The translations under genes were made by a program, and so were the position numbers. Shown piece after piece: positions 1 through 7,169 of a DNA stretch of 19,019 bases; positions within the stretch are counted from its first letter, which is position 1, and every line of letters begins with the position of its first letter. Source of the DNA: Dehalococcoidia bacterium (GTDB lineage Bacteria; Chloroflexota; Dehalococcoidia; Lucifugimonadales; Lucifugimonadaceae); NCBI GenBank assembly GCA_028278465.1, contig JANQEF010000241.1, positions 1 through 19,019 on the forward strand. Reading direction: 5' to 3'. The notes under the pieces are model-generated. The model had not been told where the DNA came from, did not search any database, and saw only the letters and a program-made list of their open reading frames with translations.

Positions 1-286
1 CCGCAAGCCCGCGGTAGAGCGAGTTGACCGTCGGGTAGTTGTGGACGTCGGTGCAGCAGCGTGCTGCGCCGATGTGCAGTCCTTCCGAGTCCGCTTCGAG
101 CCGCTGCAGCTCAGGCACTCGCTTCAGGTCGACGACGAGGTCGGCGTTGCGCCGGTTCGTCTTCAACTGGTCAATCAGGTCAGTACCGCCGGCCAGCGCC
201 CGCACTGTGGCGCCGTTGCTTGCGGCGGCCATCAACTCTGTGGCCTCGGCGAGCGACGTAGGAGCGGCGTAGTCGAAGTTGGGCAT
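1..286 (-). CDS. Molybdenum hydroxylase FAD-binding subunit (CoxM/XdhB-like), 5' part only
   Basis: This is the first 95 codons of a gene that runs off the left edge; it opens with ATG at 286-284. The protein begins MPNFDYAAPTSLAEA and has the FAD-pyrophosphate motif AGGTDL at residues 32-37, followed by a V-D-L-K strand and an H-I-G-A segment near 71. This is the pattern of the FAD_binding_5 domain in the medium subunit of xanthine dehydrogenase, CO dehydrogenase and related molybdenum hydroxylases. In that family the subunit passes electrons from the iron-sulfur subunit to FAD in a three-subunit cytoplasmic complex. The molybdopterin and 2Fe-2S subunits are not in the window and would lie to the left. 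The family call is firm; the substrate is unknown. No strong ribosome binding site is seen upstream. Confidence 0.85.
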   Translation of the reverse strand, partial: MPNFDYAAPTSLAEATELMAAASNGATVRALAGGTDLIDQLKTNRRNADLVVDLKRVPELQRLEADSEGLHIGAARCCTDVHNYPTVNSLYRGLA

Positions 287-382
287 GTTTGTCCGAAGAG
301 TACCGTTCGTGGATGGGTCCGGATCGCGGAAGGACGTAGAGGGTACTATACGGCCTGTAGCAGCGAACGGTGGGCATAGGGT

Positions 383-1474
383 TTGTCGCGGGCAGTAGGT
401 GGCGTGTTGAGTACGCAATCCTCAAACGAGCCTGAAAAGCGGACGCAGTCACAAGACAAGCTGTGGCTGGCGGCAGCAGTCGTGTTCGTGTTGGCGCTCT
501 TCGGATTAATGCTGTTCCTGTTCACCCGCTGGGGGATCTTTTCCGCAACGCCGACCGCCGACAATTCCACGCTTATCGCAGCCGTGATAGGACTGGCGGC
601 GGCGATGGTAAGCGGGGTCATTACGTTGGTTGGCATCGGACTTCGGCAGGCCCAGGCGGAGCGAGAGAGCGCCCGTGCCGCTGAGGCTGCAGCGGAGCGC
701 CTCGCGCTAGACGAAAGAGCTCAAAATCAACTTAAGCAGGACCAGGAGCAAGCCAAGCGGAACGAACACATCGATGTTTCAATTCGAGCCGCGGAACTAC
801 TTGGCGGCGGCACGGTGTCTCCTGAACAGAAGGCAGCCGCGCTGCTGGCACTTGCGAACCTCGGCGAGTTTCGGTTTGCGCTCAATCTACTTCAAGAGTT
901 GTGGCCGAAACGAGAAGTGTCGAGTCACAGCGCGACTTGGCTGATCGGCGAGATCTTTCTGTCAATGGATGACTTGCTGTCTCATGATGCAGCGTCGCTC
1001 TTGTCCAATAACGCCCATCTACTTACCGACTCCCTTGGGAGTCTCCTATTACCACGTCCTTTTGATGGAGATTGGGACACCAGGTCGCCTCTAACTGTTC
1101 GTTCGTTGATGCTGACGACAATCACAGCGGCACTAATGACCCGGCCAAGGGGTGAGTGGCGTAGGTCCACGCTCAACGGCGTCCTGTACACCCTATACAA
1201 AGCGGCGATCGATGATCCACAACCCTCGATTTCCAACTCCTCGATGCGGTTAGCTGTGTTGTTGATAGAGTGCCTTCACCCTGACGGTTCCCCTCCGCGG
1301 CTCGGCTTCTCTGACCCCGACAGAGGCGGGATTATCACGTATGTGGAGATATCGCAAAGACTCCAAGCGATTAGGGAGGATTTGAACGCCTCATTTGATC
1401 CGGGCGACCAGGGCAGTGTGTTCTATGTCGATAGTGTTTTCGACGAACTACAGCGCTGGGCTGAAAGATCATGA
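383..1474 (+). CDS. Membrane-anchored coiled-coil protein of unknown function
   Basis: I do not recognise a named family. A short polar N-terminus is followed by two predicted membrane helices at about residues 27-49 and 63-87. A charged, Ala/Glu/Gln/Arg-rich stretch (about 88-127) then has the heptad-like pattern of a coiled coil. The remaining 230 residues look soluble and mostly helical, with no catalytic motif I can see. The topology suggests a membrane-tethered cytoplasmic domain. The start is uncertain: the longest frame opens with TTG at 383, but GTG at 404 and TTG at 407 sit just after AGGTGG (397-402), so translation may begin there. The stop is 10 nt from the stop of the convergent enolase-superfamily gene. 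The gene is divergent from the truncated FAD-subunit gene, with about 100 nt between them. Confidence 0.75.
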   Translation: MSRAVGGVLSTQSSNEPEKRTQSQDKLWLAAAVVFVLALFGLMLFLFTRWGIFSATPTADNSTLIAAVIGLAAAMVSGVITLVGIGLRQAQAERESARAAEAAAERLALDERAQNQLKQDQEQAKRNEHIDVSIRAAELLGGGTVSPEQKAAALLALANLGEFRFALNLLQELWPKREVSSHSATWLIGEIFLSMDDLLSHDAASLLSNNAHLLTDSLGSLLLPRPFDGDWDTRSPLTVRSLMLTTITAALMTRPRGEWRRSTLNGVLYTLYKAAIDDPQPSISNSSMRLAVLLIECLHPDGSPPRLGFSDPDRGGIITYVEISQRLQAIREDLNASFDPGDQGSVFYVDSVFDELQRWAERS

Positions 1475-1484
1475 AGTCGCCCCC

Positions 1485-2585
1485 TCACCCCACCCTGAAC
1501 TCCTCCAGCGTGTCCCATTTCGGCTCGAGGCCAAGGCCCGGGCGGTTTGGTGCGTGCACCCGTCCGTCTCTGAACTCCAGCTCGTGCTCCCACACCTTGC
1601 CGTGCATCGGGTCCACCGTGTCGCGGTAGTACTCGAGAATCAGGCCGTTCGAGATCGCCGCAACGAGGTGAATGTGCACCGCCTGCGCGCCGTGCGGAGC
1701 GATATCCAGGTCATTCGCCTGCGCCAGTGCCACAACCTTCATGAACTCGGTAAACCCGCCGAGGATCAGCGCATCGGGCTGCAGGATGTCGACGGCGCGG
1801 TGGTTGATCATGTCCCGGAAGCCGTAGCGCGTGTACTCGTTCTCGCCCGCCGCCACTGGCACCGAAGTCGCCCGCGTGATCTCCGCCTGCCCGATGTAAT
1901 CGTCCGGCTCGACAGGCTCCTCGAACCAGAACAGGTCATACTTCTCGGCCTTGCGGGCGAACTCGATCGCCTGGTAGTGGCGATAGGCGTTGTTGGCATC
2001 GACCATAAGCCGCACATCCGGACCGATCGCCTCGCGACACACGCGCACGCGCTCCACATCCTCGTTGATCGGCACAGCGCCAACCTTGATCTTCACCGCC
2101 GTGGCGCCCATCCGCACGTTCGCCTCCATCTCCTCGGCCAGCTCCTTCAGCCCCTTGCCCTCCTCGTAGTAGCCGCCTGCGATGTAGGTGTCGACGCTGT
2201 CCGTGTAGCCGCCGAGCAGCTTGTAGACGGGCAGGTTGGCGGCCTTGCCCTTGATGTCCCAGAGCGCGATGTCGATGCCGGAGATGACCCGGGTGGTGAT
2301 GCCGCGCCTGCCGACGAGCTTCGGCCGCCACATCTCGTGCCAGATGCGTTCGTTGTCGAGCGGATCCATGCCGACCAGCGCTTTCTTGAAGTGTTCGACG
2401 ATAGACGCGCCGATCTCGGGTGTGACCTCGACGCCGCCTGAGAGGCCGATGCCCGTGATGCCGGGCTCGTCGGTCTCGATGACGACGATGTTGAGCAGGT
2501 TGTGGGTGTAGGTGTAGAGGCCGTTGGTGATGGGCTTCTCACGAGGCCACTTGAACATCTCCATGCGGACGTCTGTGATCTTCAT
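1485..2585 (-). CDS. Mandelate racemase-subgroup enolase superfamily enzyme (probable acid-sugar dehydratase or racemase)
   Basis: The 366-residue length is typical of the enolase superfamily, with a capping domain (about 1-120) and a TIM barrel. Residues match Pseudomonas putida mandelate racemase almost position for position with an offset of one: K165 and K167 (K-I-K), metal ligands D196 (VDANN), E222 (FEEP) and E248 (GENE), the D271/H298 dyad (QPDALILGG and APHG), and E318 (LEYY). This set defines the racemase subgroup, in which Mg2+ stabilises an enolate formed by abstracting the proton next to a carboxylate. Many members are acid-sugar dehydratases, so the substrate cannot be named. The protein is cytoplasmic. 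ATG at 2585 follows GGAGGA with about 9 nt spacing. It appears monocistronic, and the facing gene is divergent beyond a 260-nt gap. Family confidence is very high. Confidence 0.93.
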   Translation of the reverse strand: MKITDVRMEMFKWPREKPITNGLYTYTHNLLNIVVIETDEPGITGIGLSGGVEVTPEIGASIVEHFKKALVGMDPLDNERIWHEMWRPKLVGRRGITTRVISGIDIALWDIKGKAANLPVYKLLGGYTDSVDTYIAGGYYEEGKGLKELAEEMEANVRMGATAVKIKVGAVPINEDVERVRVCREAIGPDVRLMVDANNAYRHYQAIEFARKAEKYDLFWFEEPVEPDDYIGQAEITRATSVPVAAGENEYTRYGFRDMINHRAVDILQPDALILGGFTEFMKVVALAQANDLDIAPHGAQAVHIHLVAAISNGLILEYYRDTVDPMHGKVWEHELEFRDGRVHAPNRPGLGLEPKWDTLEEFRVG

Positions 2586-2848
2586 GCTTGCTGGTCCTCC
2601 GGGCTTGCGGTTTCGGTGTTGCGGCGGGAAGCGGGTTTTGCGGGGTTCGGTGTGGGCTTCGCTGGCTTGGCGGCTTCTGTGGTTGTGCGTGGGGTGACCT
2701 TTTGGTCGGCTGGACGACCCGAAGTTCGCCGCGGCAGTCTAGCACCGGCGTGAAAGTGGGATTGGCGCTGATGTAGCATCGTGATGCATCGAGTTTCTAT
2801 GTGGGCCCAAGGACGGGCGCACGGCCGGATTTCGGAGGACACCGCCCC

Positions 2849-3226
2849 ATGCGAGAGACAGGTTCGGACGCTTCAGAGGACGAGGTGGTTTCGCAGGGAG
2901 ACGGAGGCTCGGCGCGTCAGGCGGAGGCATCAGGTGTTTCGGGTGCGCCAGGCACATCGGATGCGGTGCAAGACAGTGCGGCTGGGGACACAGAAGATGT
3001 CGACTCTTTCGAGGACGATTTCGACGATGCGCCGTTTGACTGGGTGGTGTTCGCCCTGCGAGCCGCGGCGTTCGTCACGTTCGGGGCGATGCTCGTCACG
3101 TCGATCGACTTCTCGCTCAACCAGGGCTGGGACTGGATGACCACCATGCGGGTGTCGATCCTGCCGTTCGTGGGTGGGATGCTGCTGCTGGCGGCAGGCG
3201 AGCTGATCGACCGCCAGGGAGACTAA
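2849..3226 (+). CDS. Small two-helix membrane protein with acidic N-terminal tail
   Basis: This 125-residue protein is of unknown function. Residues 1-62 are polar, low-complexity and strongly acidic (many Asp, Glu, Ser, Gly), probably disordered. Two hydrophobic segments follow at about 64-84 and 102-119, separated by a short loop with NQGWDW. It is therefore an inner-membrane protein with a long acidic tail. The ATG at 2849 is chosen because GGAGGA (2834-2839) lies 9 nt upstream; the same frame extends to a GTG at 2801 that has no such site. No enzymatic motif is visible. The gene stands alone: the upstream gene is divergent, and the downstream 350 nt before the tRNA hold no convincing gene. 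Confidence 0.7.
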   Translation: MRETGSDASEDEVVSQGDGGSARQAEASGVSGAPGTSDAVQDSAAGDTEDVDSFEDDFDDAPFDWVVFALRAAAFVTFGAMLVTSIDFSLNQGWDWMTTMRVSILPFVGGMLLLAAGELIDRQGD

Positions 3227-3579
3227 GGCAGGGCAGAGGCGGTGAGGGCGGTTGTGGAGCGTGCGTTCGTGCGTTTGCGTTATAGAACGCTCGAGGTTGT
3301 ACGCGATGCGCTTTGTTTAGCAGCCATTCGTTCGCCGCTACGCGGTTGCCCGTATCTGGTTCTATCCGATCCTCTGGAGCGGAAAGCTCATCGGAGAAAC
3401 CTCTGGAACGGAAGCTGCTTAAGACACCGCGCTGCCCGCCGAGTCCGCTTCAGCATCTCTTCGACCGGCTAACTACTGACCGCTGCACTCACCGAACCTC
3501 TTGATGCATACTTAGTTAGCGACGTGAAGCCGATTCCTCACTGCTCACGTCTCGCTGCCGAATCAGCCGGCGTATTCGC
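3227..3579. other. Gene-poor stretch upstream of the tRNA
   Basis: There is no convincing gene on either strand; the short open frames lack ribosome binding sites and recognisable protein sequence. The stretch holds one imperfect direct repeat (3371-3388 and 3400-3416) and must include the promoter of the tRNA. No clear -35/-10 pair could be named. Its left part resembles the GC-rich flank and its right part is closer to the island in composition, so it may be old rearranged DNA. Confidence 0.5.
3371..3416. repeat. Short imperfect direct repeat
   Basis: CCTCTGGAGCGGAAAGCT at 3371-3388 is repeated at 3400-3416 as CCTCTGGAACGGAAGCT, differing by one substitution and one base length, with a 29-nt period. 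It sits in the gene-poor stretch before the tRNA. No function is evident. Confidence 0.5.
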
Positions 3580-3655
3580 GGGCCCGTAGCTCAGTGGTTA
3601 GAGCAGTCGGCTCATAACCGATCGGTCGCAGGTTCGAACCCTGCCGGGCCCACCA
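3580..3655 (+). tRNA. tRNA with anticodon CAT, probably tRNA-Ile2 (elongator Met possible)
   Basis: A complete 76-nt cloverleaf can be drawn. The acceptor stem is GGGCCCG (3580-3586) with CGGGCCC (3645-3651). The D stem is GCTC/GAGC (3589-3592, 3601-3604). The anticodon stem is GTCGG/CCGAT (3606-3610, 3618-3622) around loop CTCATAA, with CAT at 3613-3615. The T stem is GCAGG/CCTGC around TTCGAAC. The CCA end is encoded at 3653-3655. The 8-nt D loop (AGTGGTTA), the CTCATAA loop and the GGTCG variable region resemble E. coli ileX, the AUA-reading isoleucine tRNA whose C34 becomes lysidine. An elongator methionine tRNA cannot be excluded from sequence alone. The 3' part, from 3602 on, is duplicated in inverted orientation at 7035-7089. 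Confidence 0.93.
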
Positions 3656-3656
3656 A
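3602..3656 (+). repeat. Left copy of 55-bp inverted repeat (tRNA 3' part, probable att site)
   Basis: Starting at the 3' strand of the D stem and running through the anticodon arm, T arm, acceptor strand and CCA end plus one base, this segment is identical to the reverse complement of 7035-7089. Such tRNA 3' ends are the usual attachment sites of tyrosine recombinases, and a recombinase gene begins 62 nt downstream. The flanking bases differ immediately on both sides, so the identity has sharp limits. Confidence 0.9.
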
Positions 3657-3717
3657 CTTCTCGATTCGCAGTTCAGGTTGCTGATTTCAACCCTCCAAGT
3701 CCCAGGGAGGGAACAGC

Positions 3718-4590
3718 ATGTATGTCGGTTACTCAGCGGTCGGGTGGTCGGAGAATCTGGACGCCTTTTCGCTTGCTCTTAAGGTCGAAGGACTGAAGCC
3801 CCACACTATCTCTTGCTACGTTCGGGATGTACAGCGGCTTGGCGAGTCTGTGGACTGGATTCCCCCCGCCAAGGTCACTGCGAGGCATGTGCGAACGCAC
3901 ATCGAGGCACTGCGCAAGTTAGTCTCAGCGAAGACAGTCCACGAGTCACAATTGGGCATCCGTCGCTTCTTCAAGTATCTCGTGTCAGAGCGTGAGATTC
4001 GTAGGGACCCATCTCGGCAGGTCAGGCTCACCAAGTACAGAGTGGTGCCACAGCCGACTTACGCCGTGGATGACCTTAAAAAGCTGCTAGCAGCCTGCGA
4101 TCAATCAGCTGGGGGAGCCAGAGACCGAGCGATCGTCACCGTGCTCTTCGACACAGGTGTGCGTGTCGGTGAACTGGTCTCTATGGGCCTTCCGGACGTT
4201 GATCGCAGGCAAGTCAAAGTGGATGGGAAGACCGGAGTGCGGATAGTGCCTCTAGGAGATGCCTCTCTGCTGGCAATTCAGCGTTACTTGCGGCGATGGA
4301 GCAGCAGCTTTGGGCCACTCTGGCACGGCATCCGCGGGCCACTGACCGAATCGGGCGTGCTGCAGATCGTAAGGCGACTCTGTGCCGCGGCTGGAGTGAA
4401 CTTCAAGAGAGTACATGCCTTCAGGAGAGCTGCTGCGGCCCAGATGAAGCGACTCGGTATGAACGACTCAGACATCCTCGAAGTTATGGGTTGGAAGGAT
4501 GTGACGATGTTACGCAGGTATACGGCTGCCGTTGCCACCGAGCTGGCCCACCGGGCTCACAGTCGGCACTCGCCCGCTGATCTTCTGTGA
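3718..4590 (+). CDS. Tyrosine recombinase/integrase (XerC/D-like)
   Basis: The 290-residue protein has an N-terminal core-binding domain (about 10-95) and a C-terminal catalytic domain. The active-site set is visible: R149 (TGVRVGEL), K171 in the beta hairpin, H233 and R236 (HAFR), W259 (GWKD) and the nucleophile Y268 (RRYTA). Members cut and rejoin DNA through a 3'-phosphotyrosyl bond. It is small, like XerC/D and simple integrases, and lacks an obvious N-terminal arm-binding domain. ATG at 3718 follows GGGAGG (3705-3710) with 7 nt spacing. It lies 62 nt after the CCA end of the tRNA, the standard arrangement for a tRNA-targeting integrase, and could be reached by tRNA read-through. It converges on the 797-residue gene, 35 nt between stops. 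All catalytic residues are present, so it is probably active. Confidence 0.93.
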   Translation: MYVGYSAVGWSENLDAFSLALKVEGLKPHTISCYVRDVQRLGESVDWIPPAKVTARHVRTHIEALRKLVSAKTVHESQLGIRRFFKYLVSEREIRRDPSRQVRLTKYRVVPQPTYAVDDLKKLLAACDQSAGGARDRAIVTVLFDTGVRVGELVSMGLPDVDRRQVKVDGKTGVRIVPLGDASLLAIQRYLRRWSSSFGPLWHGIRGPLTESGVLQIVRRLCAAAGVNFKRVHAFRRAAAAQMKRLGMNDSDILEVMGWKDVTMLRRYTAAVATELAHRAHSRHSPADLL

Positions 4591-4597
4591 GGTCGGG

Positions 4598-4616
4598 GCA
4601 GCACATCTGATGCTGC
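4598..4616. terminator. Weak hairpin between convergent genes
   Basis: GCAGCA (4598-4603) pairs with TGCTGC (4611-4616) across a 7-nt loop, in the 35-nt gap between the convergent recombinase and ATPase stops. The symmetric stem could serve both strands, but there is no T-run on either side, so terminator function is only a guess. Confidence 0.3.
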
Positions 4617-4625
4617 GAGGTCTGG

Positions 4626-7019
4626 TCACCCGTCGATCTGCAAGATGTAGTAGAACGCCGAGTTGACTTCGAATGTTTCTTCACCCTCGCTATTGCGGCT
4701 GGCAATACTCTGAGAGACTCGTCGCGTCATGCGCCTTTCAGATTCGTCCGACACGTACCTGAAGCCCGTGTTCGTTTGAATTCCCAAGAAACCAATGTCG
4801 CAGAGTAGATCAAGGTAGTATTCTTTGTCAGTTTCGTCAACTTCTGCCGCCTCAAGAAAGCGATACACTTCTGACAACGTCACGATATTAGGGCAACCGG
4901 CAAACTCATACAATATCGCTTCGAGTTTGTGTTTAGATGGGTCGTCTTCTGACAGCACCGACTTAAACACGTATGATGAGTACACGCGGCGCGATTCCTG
5001 AATGTCGCCTTCTTCAATCCTTGTGTGAGAGCGATTCACGGCAGTTGTAATCGCCTGATTCATGAAAAATATCAAGTCCCGTGGTCTGGGAATCAAAGTT
5101 TGAAAAATGTAGTCGCGTACTGGAAGGCCTGAAACCTCTTCGGTTATCAGTTCTTTCCATATCTGTTTAGACGTAAACCTATTTTCGAAGCTGCTTTCAA
5201 ATCTTAGGTCAATGACGTTTGCAAGCTGTTCGCGATCGTTCCATGAAAGGCGGCGGATTGGCAGTTTATCTTGCTCCGCGGCATGTGGTTGTAGGAACGA
5301 GAATATGTCGCTGCGCAGGAATATGGTCAATTTGGCGTTGATACGTCTCTGTGATGCGTGCTCGTGCAGGAGATCGTCAGTGATATCGCGAGACACGTTC
5401 AGAAGACCCCATAGCAACTCGGAAATCTGATCCACATCTTGGCCTAGACGCCACGGCTCGTCGAGATTGTCAATCAGAATGGCAACGGTTTCTCGATCAG
5501 CTAATGCATCACCAAGCTGTCGTCTGAGAACCCCAATACGCTCGGTATGCAGTGACTCGCTGATTCGAAGCCGTTGATCAAGCGCACTCTCGTCGGGTTC
5601 TAGCGAAGAGAGTGACTGAACTACTTTGTCGAGTCGTTCTGAGAACGGTGCTGCAAGTATGTCTTCATTTGCTGTCCAGTAGTCGAGGAACGCGTTTTCT
5701 TGTATTGAGTTATCTGCATATGGTGGACGTTCATCTAATACGTCGTGGAGTGACTGAGCTAGTTCGGTATAAATTAGGAACTTCCAGAGGCTCTCGATCA
5801 TGTACCCGCGTTCTGAGTGGTCTTTTATGGAAAGCAGGATGCGGACGAGACCATCGACTTCATAACCGACTGGATAGACAACGCAAACGTGGTTACGGGA
5901 ATCAGAATTGAAGTAGTCACGAAGGGCGTACAGGGTTGCCGTTTTCCCCGTCCCGCGTCTGCCGACAATTATTGTTGATTCAGATTGCTGAGCTTTGTAG
6001 AAAGCGTCCGTCTCGACGAAGTAGCTGTCTACTCGCCTTTGTTCCTGTTCGGCTACCCATTCGCCCGTCGCCAACCGTCTTAAGTCTAGAACTGTAGGTT
6101 GAGGCACACCGGGCACTGAGCGTCGCCGCCGTCGTGCCGGAACCTTCTCATCAAGCTCTGATAGCCACCGTTCGGTAGCCTTGCGTGACTCGTCGGCAGT
6201 CGCGTGTATCGTCAGTAGCTGCCCGTAGTCCATAGGTGGACGAAACGGCGCGTGGGCGAGCAGCAATACAGGCTTGCCCAGCCCATACGATAAACCTGCA
6301 ATCAACGAAGCCCGTACATTGTGCTCTAAGCTACCTTCATGCTCATCGCTGAGGAGATGGACGATCGCCCCGTCTCTCAACTTCAGTTGGTCATAAAGCC
6401 ACAGGCAGTCTGGGGAAGGGTTGTCCAACGGGTTGTCGAATAGCGAGTACGGGCCGAAACGGGAGTGTCGGACAGCGTTTTCAGCACGAATCACCGCGTC
6501 TGTCTTGGTCGGAGGAGCACTGAAGTAGATACTCGGATTCTCAGGGAGAGCAACCGCCGATTGACGTGACGCGGGCAGGAGCGTTGCGTCGACTGACTTC
6601 CACGGTTCGTCGAATAGCAGCTGATCCGAAAGATCGACGCTGTTGGTGTACTCCGCGTATGCAGCTCCAAGAACTGGATAGTAGAGTCGGTTGTAGCGTA
6701 TTGACGCACCTGCAATCGAGGAATTTACGACTGGGTATACCCGCTTAAATGTTGCGATCGCATAACCCAGCTCAAATGTGACGTTTAGATTTAGATGGGT
6801 GAGATCGCATGCAAAGATTTCGTGGCTGTCGATCGTATTGGTGATTTCCGTTAGCAGTCGAAGGCCGCCGATCTTAATGTCAGGCCAAGGATTGACTCTG
6901 ACGTTGTCGGTACGGAACTGCTTACTCCCGCCCAGTCGCTTTGTAGCCGACTCAACCGTCTCCGCCCCGTCCATAGGTTGGCTTGGATATGCGAAGAATA
7001 TGCGAGATCGCCTAGGCAC
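4626..7019 (-). CDS. TIR/deoxyribosyltransferase-like and P-loop ATPase protein; candidate anti-phage effector
   Basis: The 797-residue soluble protein has four regions. First (about 4-150), a Rossmann-like domain opening R-I-F-F-A-Y and carrying TFELGYAIA with E83, like the catalytic Glu of nucleoside deoxyribosyltransferase and TIR-like NAD-processing domains. Second (about 162-290), a diverged copy (SIYFSAP, then AGLSYGLGKPVLLL) lacking that Glu. Third (about 325-660), a P-loop ATPase with Walker A GRRGTGKT (353-360), Walker B AILIDNLDEPW (513-523) and a sensor-like FLRSDIF (567-573), resembling the Sll1717-type P-loop family. Last, a C-terminal winged-helix-like region (about 695-795). 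An NTPase switch on a nucleotide-degrading domain is typical of abortive-infection proteins; that role is inferred. Start is GTG at 7019 with AAGG 8 nt upstream, 16 nt from the tRNA repeat. Its DNA is AT-richer than the flanks, which suggests transfer. Confidence 0.8.
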   Translation of the reverse strand: MPRRSRIFFAYPSQPMDGAETVESATKRLGGSKQFRTDNVRVNPWPDIKIGGLRLLTEITNTIDSHEIFACDLTHLNLNVTFELGYAIATFKRVYPVVNSSIAGASIRYNRLYYPVLGAAYAEYTNSVDLSDQLLFDEPWKSVDATLLPASRQSAVALPENPSIYFSAPPTKTDAVIRAENAVRHSRFGPYSLFDNPLDNPSPDCLWLYDQLKLRDGAIVHLLSDEHEGSLEHNVRASLIAGLSYGLGKPVLLLAHAPFRPPMDYGQLLTIHATADESRKATERWLSELDEKVPARRRRRSVPGVPQPTVLDLRRLATGEWVAEQEQRRVDSYFVETDAFYKAQQSESTIIVGRRGTGKTATLYALRDYFNSDSRNHVCVVYPVGYEVDGLVRILLSIKDHSERGYMIESLWKFLIYTELAQSLHDVLDERPPYADNSIQENAFLDYWTANEDILAAPFSERLDKVVQSLSSLEPDESALDQRLRISESLHTERIGVLRRQLGDALADRETVAILIDNLDEPWRLGQDVDQISELLWGLLNVSRDITDDLLHEHASQRRINAKLTIFLRSDIFSFLQPHAAEQDKLPIRRLSWNDREQLANVIDLRFESSFENRFTSKQIWKELITEEVSGLPVRDYIFQTLIPRPRDLIFFMNQAITTAVNRSHTRIEEGDIQESRRVYSSYVFKSVLSEDDPSKHKLEAILYEFAGCPNIVTLSEVYRFLEAAEVDETDKEYYLDLLCDIGFLGIQTNTGFRYVSDESERRMTRRVSQSIASRNSEGEETFEVNSAFYYILQIDG

Positions 7020-7034
7020 TACGTCAGCCTTGAA

Positions 7035-7089
7035 TTGGTGGGCCCGGCAGGGTTCGAACCTGCGACCGATCGGTTATGAGCCGACTGCT
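7035..7089 (-). repeat. Right copy of 55-bp inverted repeat: 3' two-thirds of the CAT tRNA, reversed
   Basis: Read on the minus strand this is an exact copy of 3602-3656: 3' D-stem strand, anticodon arm with CAT, T arm, acceptor 3' strand and CCA. The 5' acceptor strand and most of the D arm are missing, so it is not a functional tRNA gene. It is inverted relative to the intact tRNA, and the 797-residue gene starts 16 nt beyond its CCA end. It probably represents a second attachment site. Confidence 0.9.
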
Positions 7090-7169
7090 GAGTCCTGGCG
7101 CATTCTGCGCCAGTCCGATTCTCAATCTCAGCGGAATAGTTCGGAACTCACCGACTACCCGACTGCTGA
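7081..7169. repeat. 11-bp direct repeats flanking a 67-bp segment with a perfect hairpin
   Basis: CCGACTGCTGA occurs at 7081-7091 and 7159-7169. Between them, CTGGCGCA (7095-7102) and TGCGCCAG (7106-7113) form a perfect 8-bp stem with a 3-nt loop. The left repeat overlaps the end of the tRNA copy. This looks like a small insertion with an 11-bp target duplication or a slipped duplication inside the att region. Confidence 0.55.

Noticed and set aside
1395..2441. Long plus-strand frame opposite the enolase-superfamily gene
   Set aside because: It is the antisense shadow of a gene with a full catalytic set; its composition (His/Val/Leu/Arg-rich) is typical of shadows.
3242..3504. Short open frames before the tRNA
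   Set aside because: No ribosome binding site, no recognisable protein sequence and overlapping frames of equal quality; treated as non-coding.
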